Assembly: GCA_023409835.1 (NCBI GenBank)
Contig: JAEYQV010000080.1
Span: 1-19,713 of the forward strand
Direction: 5' to 3'
Source of the DNA: Bacillota bacterium
GTDB taxonomy: Bacteria > Bacillota > Clostridia > Lachnospirales > Lachnospiraceae
DNA length: 19,713 bases
Part shown: piece by piece, positions 7,452 to 14,317 of the stretch
Position numbering within the stretch: the first letter of the stretch is position 1
Layout of the letters: the number at the start of each line of letters is the position of its first letter
The notes under the pieces: generated by a model
Seen by the model: only the letters and a program-made list of their open reading frames with translations
What the model was told of the DNA's origin: nothing
Database searches by the model: none
Program-made: the position numbers and the translations under genes

Positions 7452-7826
7452 ATGAAATATTGCTGGACAACCATTATGGTATATAATCTGGATTATTCAA
7501 TTAAATTCTACAGGGAGATTCTCGGACTGATGGAATACTTAAGATTTCCGGCAGGTCCCGGAATAGAGATTGCCTTTATGGGTGAGGGTGAGACCCGGGT
7601 GGAATTAATCTGCAATGCGAAGCACCAAAACGTCAATATCGGACCGGATATCTCCCTGGGCTTTGAGGTAGGGTCCTTAGAGTCCGTGATAAAGCAACTG
7701 AAGGAGAAGAGAATCGATATTGTAGGCGGTCCTCATCAACCGAATCCCCGTATGAGATATATCCATATACTTGATCCCAATGGGGTTAAGCTTCAGCTAA
7801 TTGAGAATATGCAGGTCATAAATTAA
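7452..7826 (+). CDS. VOC (glyoxalase/bleomycin-resistance fold) family protein
   Basis: A 124-residue protein with the paired beta-alpha-beta-beta-beta modules of the vicinal oxygen chelate fold: IMVYNLDYSIKFYREILGL (8-26) opens module one and ILDPNGVKLQLIE (106-118) closes module two. Compared with glyoxalase I, only one metal ligand is obvious (Glu51 in VELICN). The first His is replaced by Trp5, the second-module His is absent and the last Glu is Gln115. It is therefore unlikely to be a canonical glyoxalase I and may be a binding protein or a different VOC enzyme. Start ATG 7452 has GGAAGGAG about 8 bases upstream. The gene is followed by a strong terminator and appears to stand alone. Confidence 0.85.
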   Translation: MKYCWTTIMVYNLDYSIKFYREILGLMEYLRFPAGPGIEIAFMGEGETRVELICNAKHQNVNIGPDISLGFEVGSLESVIKQLKEKRIDIVGGPHQPNPRMRYIHILDPNGVKLQLIENMQVIN

Positions 7827-7833
7827 CGTCTTT

Positions 7834-7868
7834 CCGCCCTGACAGATAAACCGTCAGGGCGGCTTTTT
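7834..7868 (+). terminator. Rho-independent terminator after the VOC gene
   Basis: A perfect 10-bp GC-rich stem, CCGCCCTGAC (7834-7843) with GTCAGGGCGG (7853-7862), around a 9-base loop and followed by CTTTTT. Confidence 0.92.
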
Positions 7869-7880
7869 CATGACAAGTGA
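7869..7880 (+). repeat. Fragment of the interspersed repeat (copy F)
   Basis: CATGACAAGTGA directly follows the T-run of the terminator. It matches the middle of the repeat in copy A (CATGACAGATGA) and copy C (CGTGACAAGTGA). At 12 bases chance is possible, but its position after a terminator is the same as in the full copies. Confidence 0.4.
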
Positions 7881-7943
7881 TCGTACCGTTTTACTTAAGA
7901 GAATCATATGAATAAAAATTTTTACAAAAATTATAAAAAGCAG

Positions 7944-7999
7944 TTGACATCTCCAGACTATAGTAATAGTATAAATATAAAACTATTACTATAGTCTGG
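7944..7999 (+). promoter_or_regulatory. BlaI-type operator over its own promoter (18-bp perfect inverted repeat)
   Basis: The left arm CCAGACTATAGTAATAGT (7953-7970) is the exact reverse complement of the right arm at 7982-7999, separated by 11 AT-only bases. Each arm contains the 8-bp palindrome ACTATAGT (7957-7964 and 7988-7995), with centres 31 bp or three helical turns apart. This is the geometry expected for two repressor dimers. The -35 TTGACA (7944-7949) lies just outside the left arm and a 17-base spacer places the -10 TAGTAT (7967-7972) inside it, so binding would block the polymerase. The arms end 13 bases before the repressor start codon, indicating autoregulation of the BlaI/M56/lipoprotein cluster. 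Confidence 0.85.
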
Positions 8000-8012
8000 A
8001 AGGGGAATCAGC

Positions 8013-8378
8013 ATGGAAGGCATTAAATTATACGATAGCGAGCTTAAGGTTATGGAAGTAATCTGGGAGAGGGAGCCGGTATCGGCAAAGGAGATCAGTA
8101 TAGTACTGGGAGCTTCTATCGGCTGGAATAAGAATACAACCTATACCATCATTAAGAAGCTGATCGATAAACAGCTGGTTGAGCGTTCAGAGCCAAACTT
8201 TATGTGCAGCTCTCTCATCAAACGGGAGGAGATTCAGGCAGCTGAGACCAACAGCCTGATAGAGCGGTTATATCAAGGCTCACGGAAGCGCTTCTTTGCT
8301 GCGTTTTTACAGAATGAGAAGCTGACGGAGGAAGAGCTTAAGGAATTAAAAGATCTGATTGATAAGAGTGGTGAATAG
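8013..8378 (+). CDS. BlaI/MecI/CopY family transcriptional repressor
   Basis: The 121-residue protein has the family layout: an N-terminal winged helix (about residues 8-72, LYDSELKVMEVIWEREPVSA through KNTTYTIIKKLIDKQLVER) and a C-terminal helical dimerisation region rich in Glu and Lys (about 75-121). Family members bind as dimers to dyad operators and are inactivated when a partner M56 protease is triggered; that protease gene follows 78 bases downstream. The start ATG 8013 has GGAAGGGG about 8 bases upstream and lies just beyond the operator. It probably represses its own operon; the inducing signal is not evident. Confidence 0.93.
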   Translation: MEGIKLYDSELKVMEVIWEREPVSAKEISIVLGASIGWNKNTTYTIIKKLIDKQLVERSEPNFMCSSLIKREEIQAAETNSLIERLYQGSRKRFFAAFLQNEKLTEEELKELKDLIDKSGE

Positions 8379-8456
8379 TGTGAATACTAAATTTTTAACA
8401 CGGTAAATTTGTGCTGAAGCTCAATTTCGCGGGTATCGACAGCATGGAGGATGGAT

Positions 8457-9398
8457 ATGTTGCATGAAGTATTTTATTGGGTATTGAATATGAGTGTTCT
8501 GGGGACGTTCTACGGATTGCTGTTGTATGCCTTGCGATTTATTAAGGGATTTCCCAGGTTTGGAAGCTATACTCTGTGGGGAGTTGTACTGATAAGGCTG
8601 ATCTGCCCGGTAGGCTTCACCAGCAGGTATAGTCTGTTAAGCTTGGTTTCACGGGCCTTCTCCGGAATCATTGTGAAGACCGTTACCGTTTATGAGAATG
8701 CCGGCAGGGAAGCCTTGCTTCCGGAGCTTTCACTGTCCAATACCGTACAGGCAGCAGCCGAATACCGACCGATTACCTACAGGACCAATCTTTTGGAGAG
8801 CTTCTTTCGCATAGGGGCAGTCATATGGATCATAGTAGCTGCAGCAGCCGTATTCACTGCGGTTATTCTATATCTGCTTTCTGCCTCCGAGCTTAAGAAG
8901 GCGGAACATATTCGTGAGAATATATATCAGGGCTCCATGGTTGATACACCAACAGTAGTTGGGATGCTCCACCCACGAATCATACTTCCTGTGCGGGAAA
9001 ACCCGGAATATCTGGAGCAGGTGCTCCTTCATGAGAGAGTTCATATCAGAAGGAGGGATAACATCTGGAGGATGTTGGCGATATTCACTGCCTGCCTTCA
9101 CTGGTTCAACCCGTTTGTATGGTTCTTCCTAAAGAGCTTTATGAATGACTGTGAACTGGCCTGCGATGCAAAAGCGGTAAAGCATATGAAGGGGGAGGAA
9201 CGGAAGGCTTATGCCTATGCCCTGCTGACGCTGGCATCAAAGGAGAAGACGGTATTCTCAACCGCCTTCGGAAGCAGCAGGGTTAAGGTCCGGATAGAAT
9301 CCGTCCTAAGCTATAGGAAACTGACAGCTTTTTCGACCGTTTGCTTTATACTGATGACTGTAATCATTGCATTCGTACTGTTAACGAATAAGGTATAA
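8457..9398 (+). CDS. BlaR1-like M56 family membrane metallopeptidase, no sensor domain
   Basis: Start choice: GGAGG (8446-8450) abuts an ATG at 8451 with no spacer but sits 6 bases before the in-frame ATG at 8457, so the latter is used (313 residues). Hydrophobic helices lie at about 5-27, 36-50, 120-141 and 290-309. The zinc site is HERVH (192-196, the HExxH motif), with a probable third ligand Glu233 in the conserved DCELACDAKAV segment. The protein ends just after the last helix, so the extracellular penicillin-binding sensor of BlaR1/MecR1 is missing. Signal reception may rely on another protein, possibly the following lipoprotein. It is expected to cleave, or trigger cleavage of, the BlaI-type repressor. 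Confidence 0.92.
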   Translation: MLHEVFYWVLNMSVLGTFYGLLLYALRFIKGFPRFGSYTLWGVVLIRLICPVGFTSRYSLLSLVSRAFSGIIVKTVTVYENAGREALLPELSLSNTVQAAAEYRPITYRTNLLESFFRIGAVIWIIVAAAAVFTAVILYLLSASELKKAEHIRENIYQGSMVDTPTVVGMLHPRIILPVRENPEYLEQVLLHERVHIRRRDNIWRMLAIFTACLHWFNPFVWFFLKSFMNDCELACDAKAVKHMKGEERKAYAYALLTLASKEKTVFSTAFGSSRVKVRIESVLSYRKLTAFSTVCFILMTVIIAFVLLTNKV

Positions 9399-9489
9399 CT
9401 ATTGGTAGCCGGTCTGCAATCGATATTGCATAGATGGTGTTGTTATGAGCTGCCGTAGAGTATGCTTGTCTTGAGAATTGGAGGCATTT

Positions 9490-11514
9490 ATGAGGAAATC
9501 TCGTGAGAAAGGAATTTATCTTTTAACATCCGGTGTATTGGTGATCTATATACTTACCGGACTGCTTCTGACCAGCTGCGGTGTTAAGGAGTCCGACGCC
9601 AATCTGCCATCGGAGGCTGAGCATACCGCAGCACAGGGTGAAACCGATGGCGCTGCCCGGTCAGAGGACCTTGTACGGAGCGAGGCTTCGGATCAGGCAG
9701 AAACCTCGGAGCAACTGAATGAATCGGATGCTTCTATGGGAGACTTGCCGGAACCGGCTTCTGTCTATGAGGTAGACTGGGACAGCGGGACTTATTACAG
9801 CGATATATCCTTTGTGAACATAGAGGAATACCTTGCCAGGCTGGAGACGGAGGGCTATAAGGAGATCAATAAGACTGTGGCGGCAGACACAGAGCTTAAG
9901 GAAGGAAACACACAGCGAATGCTGTCGAATGGGAAAGAGCTTCTTCAGCTACTAATTACTGTCGGCAGTAAGGATAACTCCATGGTCAATAGCATACTGA
10001 TCCGTCGTGAGAAAGGCATCACCGCCGATATGATGAACGGTCGGGTGGGAGCAATTTCTAGAGAAGAGGCTCAGAAACTGATACAATCGGAGATGGACAG
10101 AATGGTTGAGAGCGGGGAGCTGCCTGTGGCCAGAGGCAAAATTACCGGATTATTTGAGATATTCCTTATGGAGGCCTTTGAGAAGATGGGCTTACAAGCT
10201 TACACAGCTATTAGTGAGTATGGTGATTCGGGCTGCTTTCTGATCTGTAACGAAGAAGTCTTGCCTGTAATCGGAAATCTGAAGGATACCTGTGTTGCAG
10301 ACCTGGATGGCAACGGCTGCTATGAGCTTCTGGATCTCTTTGGCTGGGGCTTCGGAATATATCGAATCGAGCTGTCCGCTTATGAATTCAGTAATCCGAT
10401 CTATTTTAGTTCTCTTACGAAGGTGCTTCACCGGAAATACTATAACTGCTTTGTTCCCAATCAGGGCTACGGTACATTGAAATTCCACAAAGTCAGTGAT
10501 TCGGAGGTAAGATTGGCCGGAGATAAGAGTGACTTTGGTAAGCTGATCATAAAGGACTCCTATCTGTTGCCTGAGAATACGCAGGATTTTCCGTTCCGGC
10601 AATGGAAGGATGTTTATGACCAGAGCAGGCTCACGGAGGTGGATAAGAAGCTACCCGGGAGAGCCCCGGAGATTGTAGTCTCTGTTGATGGGCGCAGTCT
10701 GGATTATCTGACACTGGAAACGAAGTGGGATGGGAAGGAAAACTCATATAACACCTCGAAGCAGTTTCAAACGCTCCTTGATCAGGACGCTTTTCTTCCG
10801 ACCTACGGTGTTGGGGCCGGTCATTATGTGGAGCTTGATTTCGGAGAAAGTATACCGGATACCATCCAGGTGATGGATGCTATGATGGAGGATAGCGGTG
10901 GAATTCGATACGGTTCAAAGAATGTAATGGACAGAGAGGTTGAAATTATAGATAACAGCAGGGTACGTTTCGCGCTGACTCAGCATATCGCTTATTACCT
11001 AAGCTCTTATTCCGTTGATTATGAGAAGGACTGGTATCGTCTCTTTCATGTGATTTGCACCTGGGGAGAACAGGAAGCAGTCTATACCTTCGTTTTGAAC
11101 ACAGGATATAAGGAAGCGGTGACCGAGATAGAAAATCATGATTTTCTTACCTGTAACGGAAGCTACTCGATGCTGTCCTCAAGCTGGGGGATTGGATTAT
11201 GGGCGGATACTGCGAAAGCAGCCCTGCCGGGGGATTATATCCTTGAGTGGCAGGTAAGTGCAGGGGAGATCAGGTCCTGGAAGGAGGACGACGGGAAACC
11301 GGTTGTTATCACCGGGACCCATCACGGATATCCGATGACCTCCTCTTCAGACGAGAACAACGGCGCGGTTATATGGTCTCCCCACTCCTACGAAGACGGA
11401 GAGGAAGCAGTAATCAAGGTGTATGTATACCGAAGCTCTGAGGATAAGAGCCCCGTGGCATATTCTAAGCTCATCCTGTCCTGTGATAATGGCACCTGGA
11501 AAGAAAAAAAGTAA
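9490..11514 (+). CDS. Large lipoprotein of unknown function in a BlaI/M56 cluster
   Basis: GGAGG (9480-9484) lies 5 bases before ATG 9490; a TTG four codons earlier overlaps that site and is rejected. The 674-residue product has basic MRKSREK, a hydrophobic core and a lipobox LTSC with Cys30, so it should be lipidated and face outside. Residues 31-90 are a low-complexity Ser/Glu/Ala/Asp linker. A short acidic motif DLDGNGCYEL near 272 resembles the calcium loops of FG-GAP or EF-hand-like proteins. The last 100 residues (from about 574, LPGDYILEWQVSAGEI) look like a beta-sandwich of Ig/PKD type. I recognise no enzyme family. It lies 91 bases downstream of the M56 gene, probably in the same operon, and could be its target or sensor (inference). 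No terminator is visible. Confidence 0.8.
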   Translation: MRKSREKGIYLLTSGVLVIYILTGLLLTSCGVKESDANLPSEAEHTAAQGETDGAARSEDLVRSEASDQAETSEQLNESDASMGDLPEPASVYEVDWDSGTYYSDISFVNIEEYLARLETEGYKEINKTVAADTELKEGNTQRMLSNGKELLQLLITVGSKDNSMVNSILIRREKGITADMMNGRVGAISREEAQKLIQSEMDRMVESGELPVARGKITGLFEIFLMEAFEKMGLQAYTAISEYGDSGCFLICNEEVLPVIGNLKDTCVADLDGNGCYELLDLFGWGFGIYRIELSAYEFSNPIYFSSLTKVLHRKYYNCFVPNQGYGTLKFHKVSDSEVRLAGDKSDFGKLIIKDSYLLPENTQDFPFRQWKDVYDQSRLTEVDKKLPGRAPEIVVSVDGRSLDYLTLETKWDGKENSYNTSKQFQTLLDQDAFLPTYGVGAGHYVELDFGESIPDTIQVMDAMMEDSGGIRYGSKNVMDREVEIIDNSRVRFALTQHIAYYLSSYSVDYEKDWYRLFHVICTWGEQEAVYTFVLNTGYKEAVTEIENHDFLTCNGSYSMLSSSWGIGLWADTAKAALPGDYILEWQVSAGEIRSWKEDDGKPVVITGTHHGYPMTSSSDENNGAVIWSPHSYEDGEEAVIKVYVYRSSEDKSPVAYSKLILSCDNGTWKEKK

Positions 11515-11564
11515 TAAAGAACAGACGCGCATCAGGTCTGATGACTATTAAAGGAGAAAAAGAA

Positions 11565-11853
11565 ATGGAGCATAACAGCGTACACAAGCTTTGGCAGGCT
11601 TTTCGATTATAGTATCGTAACGGATTGGTCGGGTAGAGCAAGGTGTATCATACAGACAATCAAAACCTTTATTGTACCGTTTGGCCAAGTTACTGCGGAA
11701 TATGCAGCAACAGAAGGGGAGGAGGATAAATCCCTTGATTACTGGCGAAAGGCACATTGGGCAATCTATTGCCGGGAGATGAAGGAGCTTGGGATGGAGC
11801 CCTCCGAGGATATGCTCGTGGTGTGTGAGATATTTAAAAAGGTTTATCCGTAA
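11565..11853 (+). pseudogene. ASCH-domain protein gene, broken by an out-of-frame internal deletion
   Basis: A good ribosome site (AAAGGAG) precedes ATG 11565, which gives MEHNSVHKLWQAF, a typical ASCH N-terminus, and then hits a stop at 11610-11612. In the +1 frame, an ASCH C-terminal half runs from about 11604 to the TAA at 11851: DYSIVTDWSGRARCIIQT, then IVPFGQVTAEYAATEGEEDK, SLDYWRKAHW and EDMLVVCEIFKKVYP. Family members are about 140-150 residues, so roughly 55 internal codons are missing and the frame is shifted. The C-terminal part has no in-frame start of its own. ASCH proteins have an RNA-binding fold. The gene's terminator (11860-11892) is still intact. The rest of 11515-11564 shows nothing else. 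Confidence 0.75.
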
Positions 11854-11859
11854 GTGATA

Positions 11860-11892
11860 CAGGCAATTGGCATAAGCCAGTTGCCTGTTTTT
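11860..11892 (+). terminator. Rho-independent terminator after the ASCH pseudogene
   Basis: CAGGCAATTGGC (11860-11871) pairs with GCCAGTTGCCTG (11876-11887) over 12 positions with one G-U pair, around an ATAA loop. TTTTTGTT follows. Confidence 0.9.
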
Positions 11893-11966
11893 GTTGATTG
11901 GAGGGTGGCTTATGCCACAGGCAGACAATCAACAATTTTATCCTTTCCTCTTGTTTTTGATATAAA
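11891..11966 (+). repeat. Interspersed repeat copy B, rearranged into a longer hairpin
   Basis: The shared parts are GCCACAGGCAGACAATC (11914-11930) and TTTATCCTTTCCTCTTGTTTTTG (from 11937). The central CCGGTTCATGAC block is missing. TTGTTGATTG (11891-11900) and CAATCAACAA (11926-11935) are perfect 10-bp arms, enclosing GTGGC-TTAT-GCCAC. The 3' end runs directly into the promoter region of the next gene. Confidence 0.65.
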
Positions 11967-11979
11967 TGGGGTATATTAA
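11951..11979 (+). promoter_or_regulatory. Possible promoter of the FAD oxidoreductase gene
   Basis: TTGTTT (11951-11956), within the 3' end of repeat copy B, then 17 bases and TATTAA (11974-11979). The match is moderate, and TATATT at 11972 is another possible -10. If correct, the repeat supplies the -35 element. Confidence 0.35.
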
Positions 11980-12011
11980 TCATTATAGACAGAAATAAGG
12001 AGGTTGAAAAA

Positions 12012-13289
12012 ATGGTTGGTATCATCGTCGTTGGCGGTGGGTGGGCAGGCTGTGCCGCAGCTATTGGCGCAGTAAAGGCAGGAGCCAGGGTAACCCTGCT
12101 GGAACGGACGGACATGCTGCTCGGAACCGGTCTGGTCGGTGGAATCATGAGGAACAACGGAAGGTTTACCGCAGCGGAGGAAATGATTGCGATGGGCGGA
12201 GGAGACCTTTTTGAGATATGTGACAGGACAGCGAGACATACCAATATTGAATTTCCCGGACATCATCATGCAACACTGTACGACATTGCCCGTACACCGG
12301 CGGAGGTCGTGAGATATCTTACTAAGCTCGGAGTAACGATTGTATATGAAGCAAGGGTTACCGAGGTGCGGATGGATCACCGCAGTCTGGTTGCTGTAAA
12401 AGACCATAAGGGCCGGGAATACACCGGTGATACCTTTATCGATACAACCGGAACAGCGGGACCGACGAGTAACTGCAGAAAATATGGCAACGGATGTGCA
12501 ATGTGTATCATTCGATGCCCGACCTTCGGCGGCAGAGTCAGCTTAACCGGTTTGACCGGAGTAGAAGAGAGGGACGGAAGAAAGGCAGATGGTTCGATCG
12601 GTGCTATGAGCGGTTCCTGCAAGCTATATAAAGAATCTCTGTCATTAAAGCTACAGGCGGAGTTGGACGCAGAGGGTGTTGCTGTGGTTGCCGTTCCGGA
12701 GGAGGTTAAGGAGGATCATCTTCGTATGAAAGCCTGCCAGCAATATGCCCTGGTGGACTATAAGAATAATGTGATACTGCTTGATACCGGCCATGCCAAG
12801 CTGATGGCCCCGTTCTACTCACTGGAGCTGCTCAGAAAAATACCCGGCTTTGAAAATGCCAGATATGAGGATCCTTATTCCGGAGGGCAGGGTAATTCCA
12901 TGCGTTTCTTCGCCATGGCTCCAAGGGATAATTGCCTGAAGGTAATCGGAGTGGACAACTTGTTCTGTGCCGGGGAGAAAGCAGGACTTTTGGTCGGGCA
13001 TACGGAGGCAATCGTGACCGGAGTACTGGCTGGACACAATAGTGTAAGGCATACTATAGGACTTCCATTACTGGAGCTTCCCAAAGACCTGGCAGTAGGT
13101 GATGCAATTTCTTATGTAAAGGACGTGATGCAGACGGAGGAAGGCATGGGTTTTAAGATTACCTTCTCCGGTTCGGTCTATTTTGAACGGATGAAGAGGC
13201 TTAACCTGTACTCTGTAAATGCCGATCAGATTAGAGCGAGGGTTGAGAGTCTGGGACTGGATAGAATCTTTGAAAAGAGGCTTACCTAA
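12012..13289 (+). CDS. GidA-like FAD-dependent oxidoreductase with a four-cysteine motif
   Basis: The 425-residue protein starts at ATG 12012 behind an AGGAGG site. Its N-terminus is a dinucleotide-binding fold, IIVVGGGWAGCAAA (GxGxxG at 8-13), with the ribose-binding Glu31 in TLLER. Near the C-terminus NLFCAGEKAGLLVGHTEA resembles the second FAD contact of GidA/TrmFO-type proteins (NLFxAG...GYVEAxxxG). In the insert between is C155-x6-C162-x2-C165-x3-C169-P, spaced like a ferredoxin cluster motif. The order suggests electron transfer between FAD and an iron-sulfur centre or a redox-active cysteine site. The substrate is unknown; it is too short and divergent to be MnmG. It is monocistronic, with a terminator at 13384-13436. 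Confidence 0.8.
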   Translation: MVGIIVVGGGWAGCAAAIGAVKAGARVTLLERTDMLLGTGLVGGIMRNNGRFTAAEEMIAMGGGDLFEICDRTARHTNIEFPGHHHATLYDIARTPAEVVRYLTKLGVTIVYEARVTEVRMDHRSLVAVKDHKGREYTGDTFIDTTGTAGPTSNCRKYGNGCAMCIIRCPTFGGRVSLTGLTGVEERDGRKADGSIGAMSGSCKLYKESLSLKLQAELDAEGVAVVAVPEEVKEDHLRMKACQQYALVDYKNNVILLDTGHAKLMAPFYSLELLRKIPGFENARYEDPYSGGQGNSMRFFAMAPRDNCLKVIGVDNLFCAGEKAGLLVGHTEAIVTGVLAGHNSVRHTIGLPLLELPKDLAVGDAISYVKDVMQTEEGMGFKITFSGSVYFERMKRLNLYSVNADQIRARVESLGLDRIFEKRLT

Positions 13290-13383
13290 GTAGGCAGTGC
13301 CGAAAGGAACAGACTTCCTGAGATGGAAGAGTAATCAGCCAATCGATGTAAGCAAGAATGGATATGAAGCGAAGGAATAGAAT

Positions 13384-13436
13384 AAGCCTTGGTTTACCGC
13401 TATGCACAGGCATAGGGTAGAGCAAGGCTTTTTTTT
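13384..13436 (+). terminator. Rho-independent terminator after the FAD oxidoreductase gene
   Basis: AAGCCTTG (13384-13391) pairs with CAAGGCTT (13423-13430). Inside, TACC and GGTA and then CTATGC (13400-13405) with GCATAG (13410-13415) extend the stem around an ACAG loop. A run of eight T follows (13429-13436), and repeat copy C starts directly after it. The stretch 13290-13383 holds no gene that I can see. Confidence 0.9.
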
Positions 13437-13517
13437 AGCGGTTGGCTGCCACAGGAAGTCAATCCGGTTCGTGACAAGTGAAGCAGATTTATTGTTTCAT
13501 CTTGTTTTTGGCATAAA
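13437..13517 (+). repeat. Interspersed palindromic repeat, full-length copy C
   Basis: The most complete single unit: AGCGGTTGGCTGCCACAGG, then TCAATCCGGTTCGTGACAAG, then GATTTATTGTTTCATCTTG and TTTTTGGCATAAA. It begins at the last T of a terminator and ends about 9 bases before the -35 box of the next promoter. Confidence 0.8.
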
Positions 13518-13525
13518 AATAATAG

Positions 13526-13554
13526 TTGACAGGGTCAGCTATTCGAGGTATATT
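13526..13554 (+). promoter_or_regulatory. Strong sigma-A promoter of the DUF6323/DUF6179-like pair
   Basis: A consensus TTGACA (13526-13531), 17 bases and TATATT (13549-13554). Initiation near 13561 leaves an AT-rich leader of about 230 bases before the first gene. The leader has a dyad TATAGTT...AACTATA near its start, a hairpin ACTTA...TAAGT near 13647-13671 and CCTTTT-GTACC-AAAAGG (13731-13747). None of these matches a riboswitch class that I recognise. Confidence 0.75.
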
Positions 13555-13790
13555 ATAGTTTGATTGATCGTATTTTTATAATTGATTATATATTTCCAAT
13601 ATAACTATAGCACACATTTTTTCGTTTGTCAATAGGTTTTATCACTTAAATATGTAAATTTTTTATAAGTAAAAAAGACGATACGGGAATGAAGGCAGTA
13701 AGCTGGCTACTTTAAGTAAAAGTTCAATTCCTTTTGTACCAAAAGGTTCGGAGAGAGCTTTGACAAATTCTATAAGGAGGGGTTATATTG

Positions 13791-14291
13791 ATGGATCATT
13801 TTATGCAGCTTCCGGTACTCTTATTAAAACAACAGACCCTGTTGGAGGTCAAGAGCTGTAATGACTACACTGCGAAGTACGGACTGGTGCTGTCAGATCA
13901 GGAAATTGGGGAATTGGTAGAGAGCCGTAGGGAAGCCCTGCAGGATTACGGCAGGGTAGAGCTCGGCGGAGGGATTTTGAAAAAGCTCATTATGGAGTTT
14001 GCGGATTCGCCCTATTTGCTCCAGGACAATTATGCCAATACTCTGGCGGAGCTTCAGGAATGCTTTTATTATTTTAAAAATGAGGCATTGGAGGATATCA
14101 CCGATGACGATTTGATTTTACTGATGAAGAAGTTTTTTGACGATGAGTGTCAGGGCTCCGTAGAATATCTGGAGACAACAATACTTGAGAATATATGCCG
14201 GGATATCAGATATGGAACGGACGAATACTGGCATCAAGACGGTTATGAGGATGATTATACGGAATTCTTTGATGACGGAGCGAATGATTAA
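13791..14291 (+). CDS. Uncharacterised protein resembling DUF6323
   Basis: A 166-residue, mostly helical, soluble acidic protein. AAGGAGGGG (13774-13782) is 8 bases before ATG 13791; a TTG immediately upstream (13788) is less likely. Recognisable stretches are KYGLVLSDQEIGELVESRRE (about 29-48), a helical region with ELQECFYYFKNEALEDITDDDL, and a C-terminal tail crowded with Asp, Glu and aromatic residues. I associate this profile with the clostridial family DUF6323, which is often next to a DUF6179 gene, and the next gene fits that. No enzyme motif, membrane segment or signal peptide is visible. The function is unknown. It is 26 bases upstream of its partner and shares its promoter. Confidence 0.65.
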   Translation: MDHFMQLPVLLLKQQTLLEVKSCNDYTAKYGLVLSDQEIGELVESRREALQDYGRVELGGGILKKLIMEFADSPYLLQDNYANTLAELQECFYYFKNEALEDITDDDLILLMKKFFDDECQGSVEYLETTILENICRDIRYGTDEYWHQDGYEDDYTEFFDDGAND

Positions 14292-14317
14292 GAAGCTTGC
14301 TTAATTGAGAGAAAGGC

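Noticed and set aside
8451..8456. ATG at 8451 as the start of the M56 protease
   Set aside because: It abuts the GGAGG site with no spacer; the in-frame ATG at 8457 has the usual 6-base spacing.
10192..10602. Open frame of 136 codons on the minus strand inside the lipoprotein gene
   Set aside because: It is antisense to a long coding gene with a lipobox and a clear ribosome site, and it resembles no family.
11834..12407. Overlapping minus-strand frames opposite the FAD oxidoreductase start
   Set aside because: The plus strand encodes an obvious FAD-binding motif here; the reverse frames are low-complexity mirror images of it.
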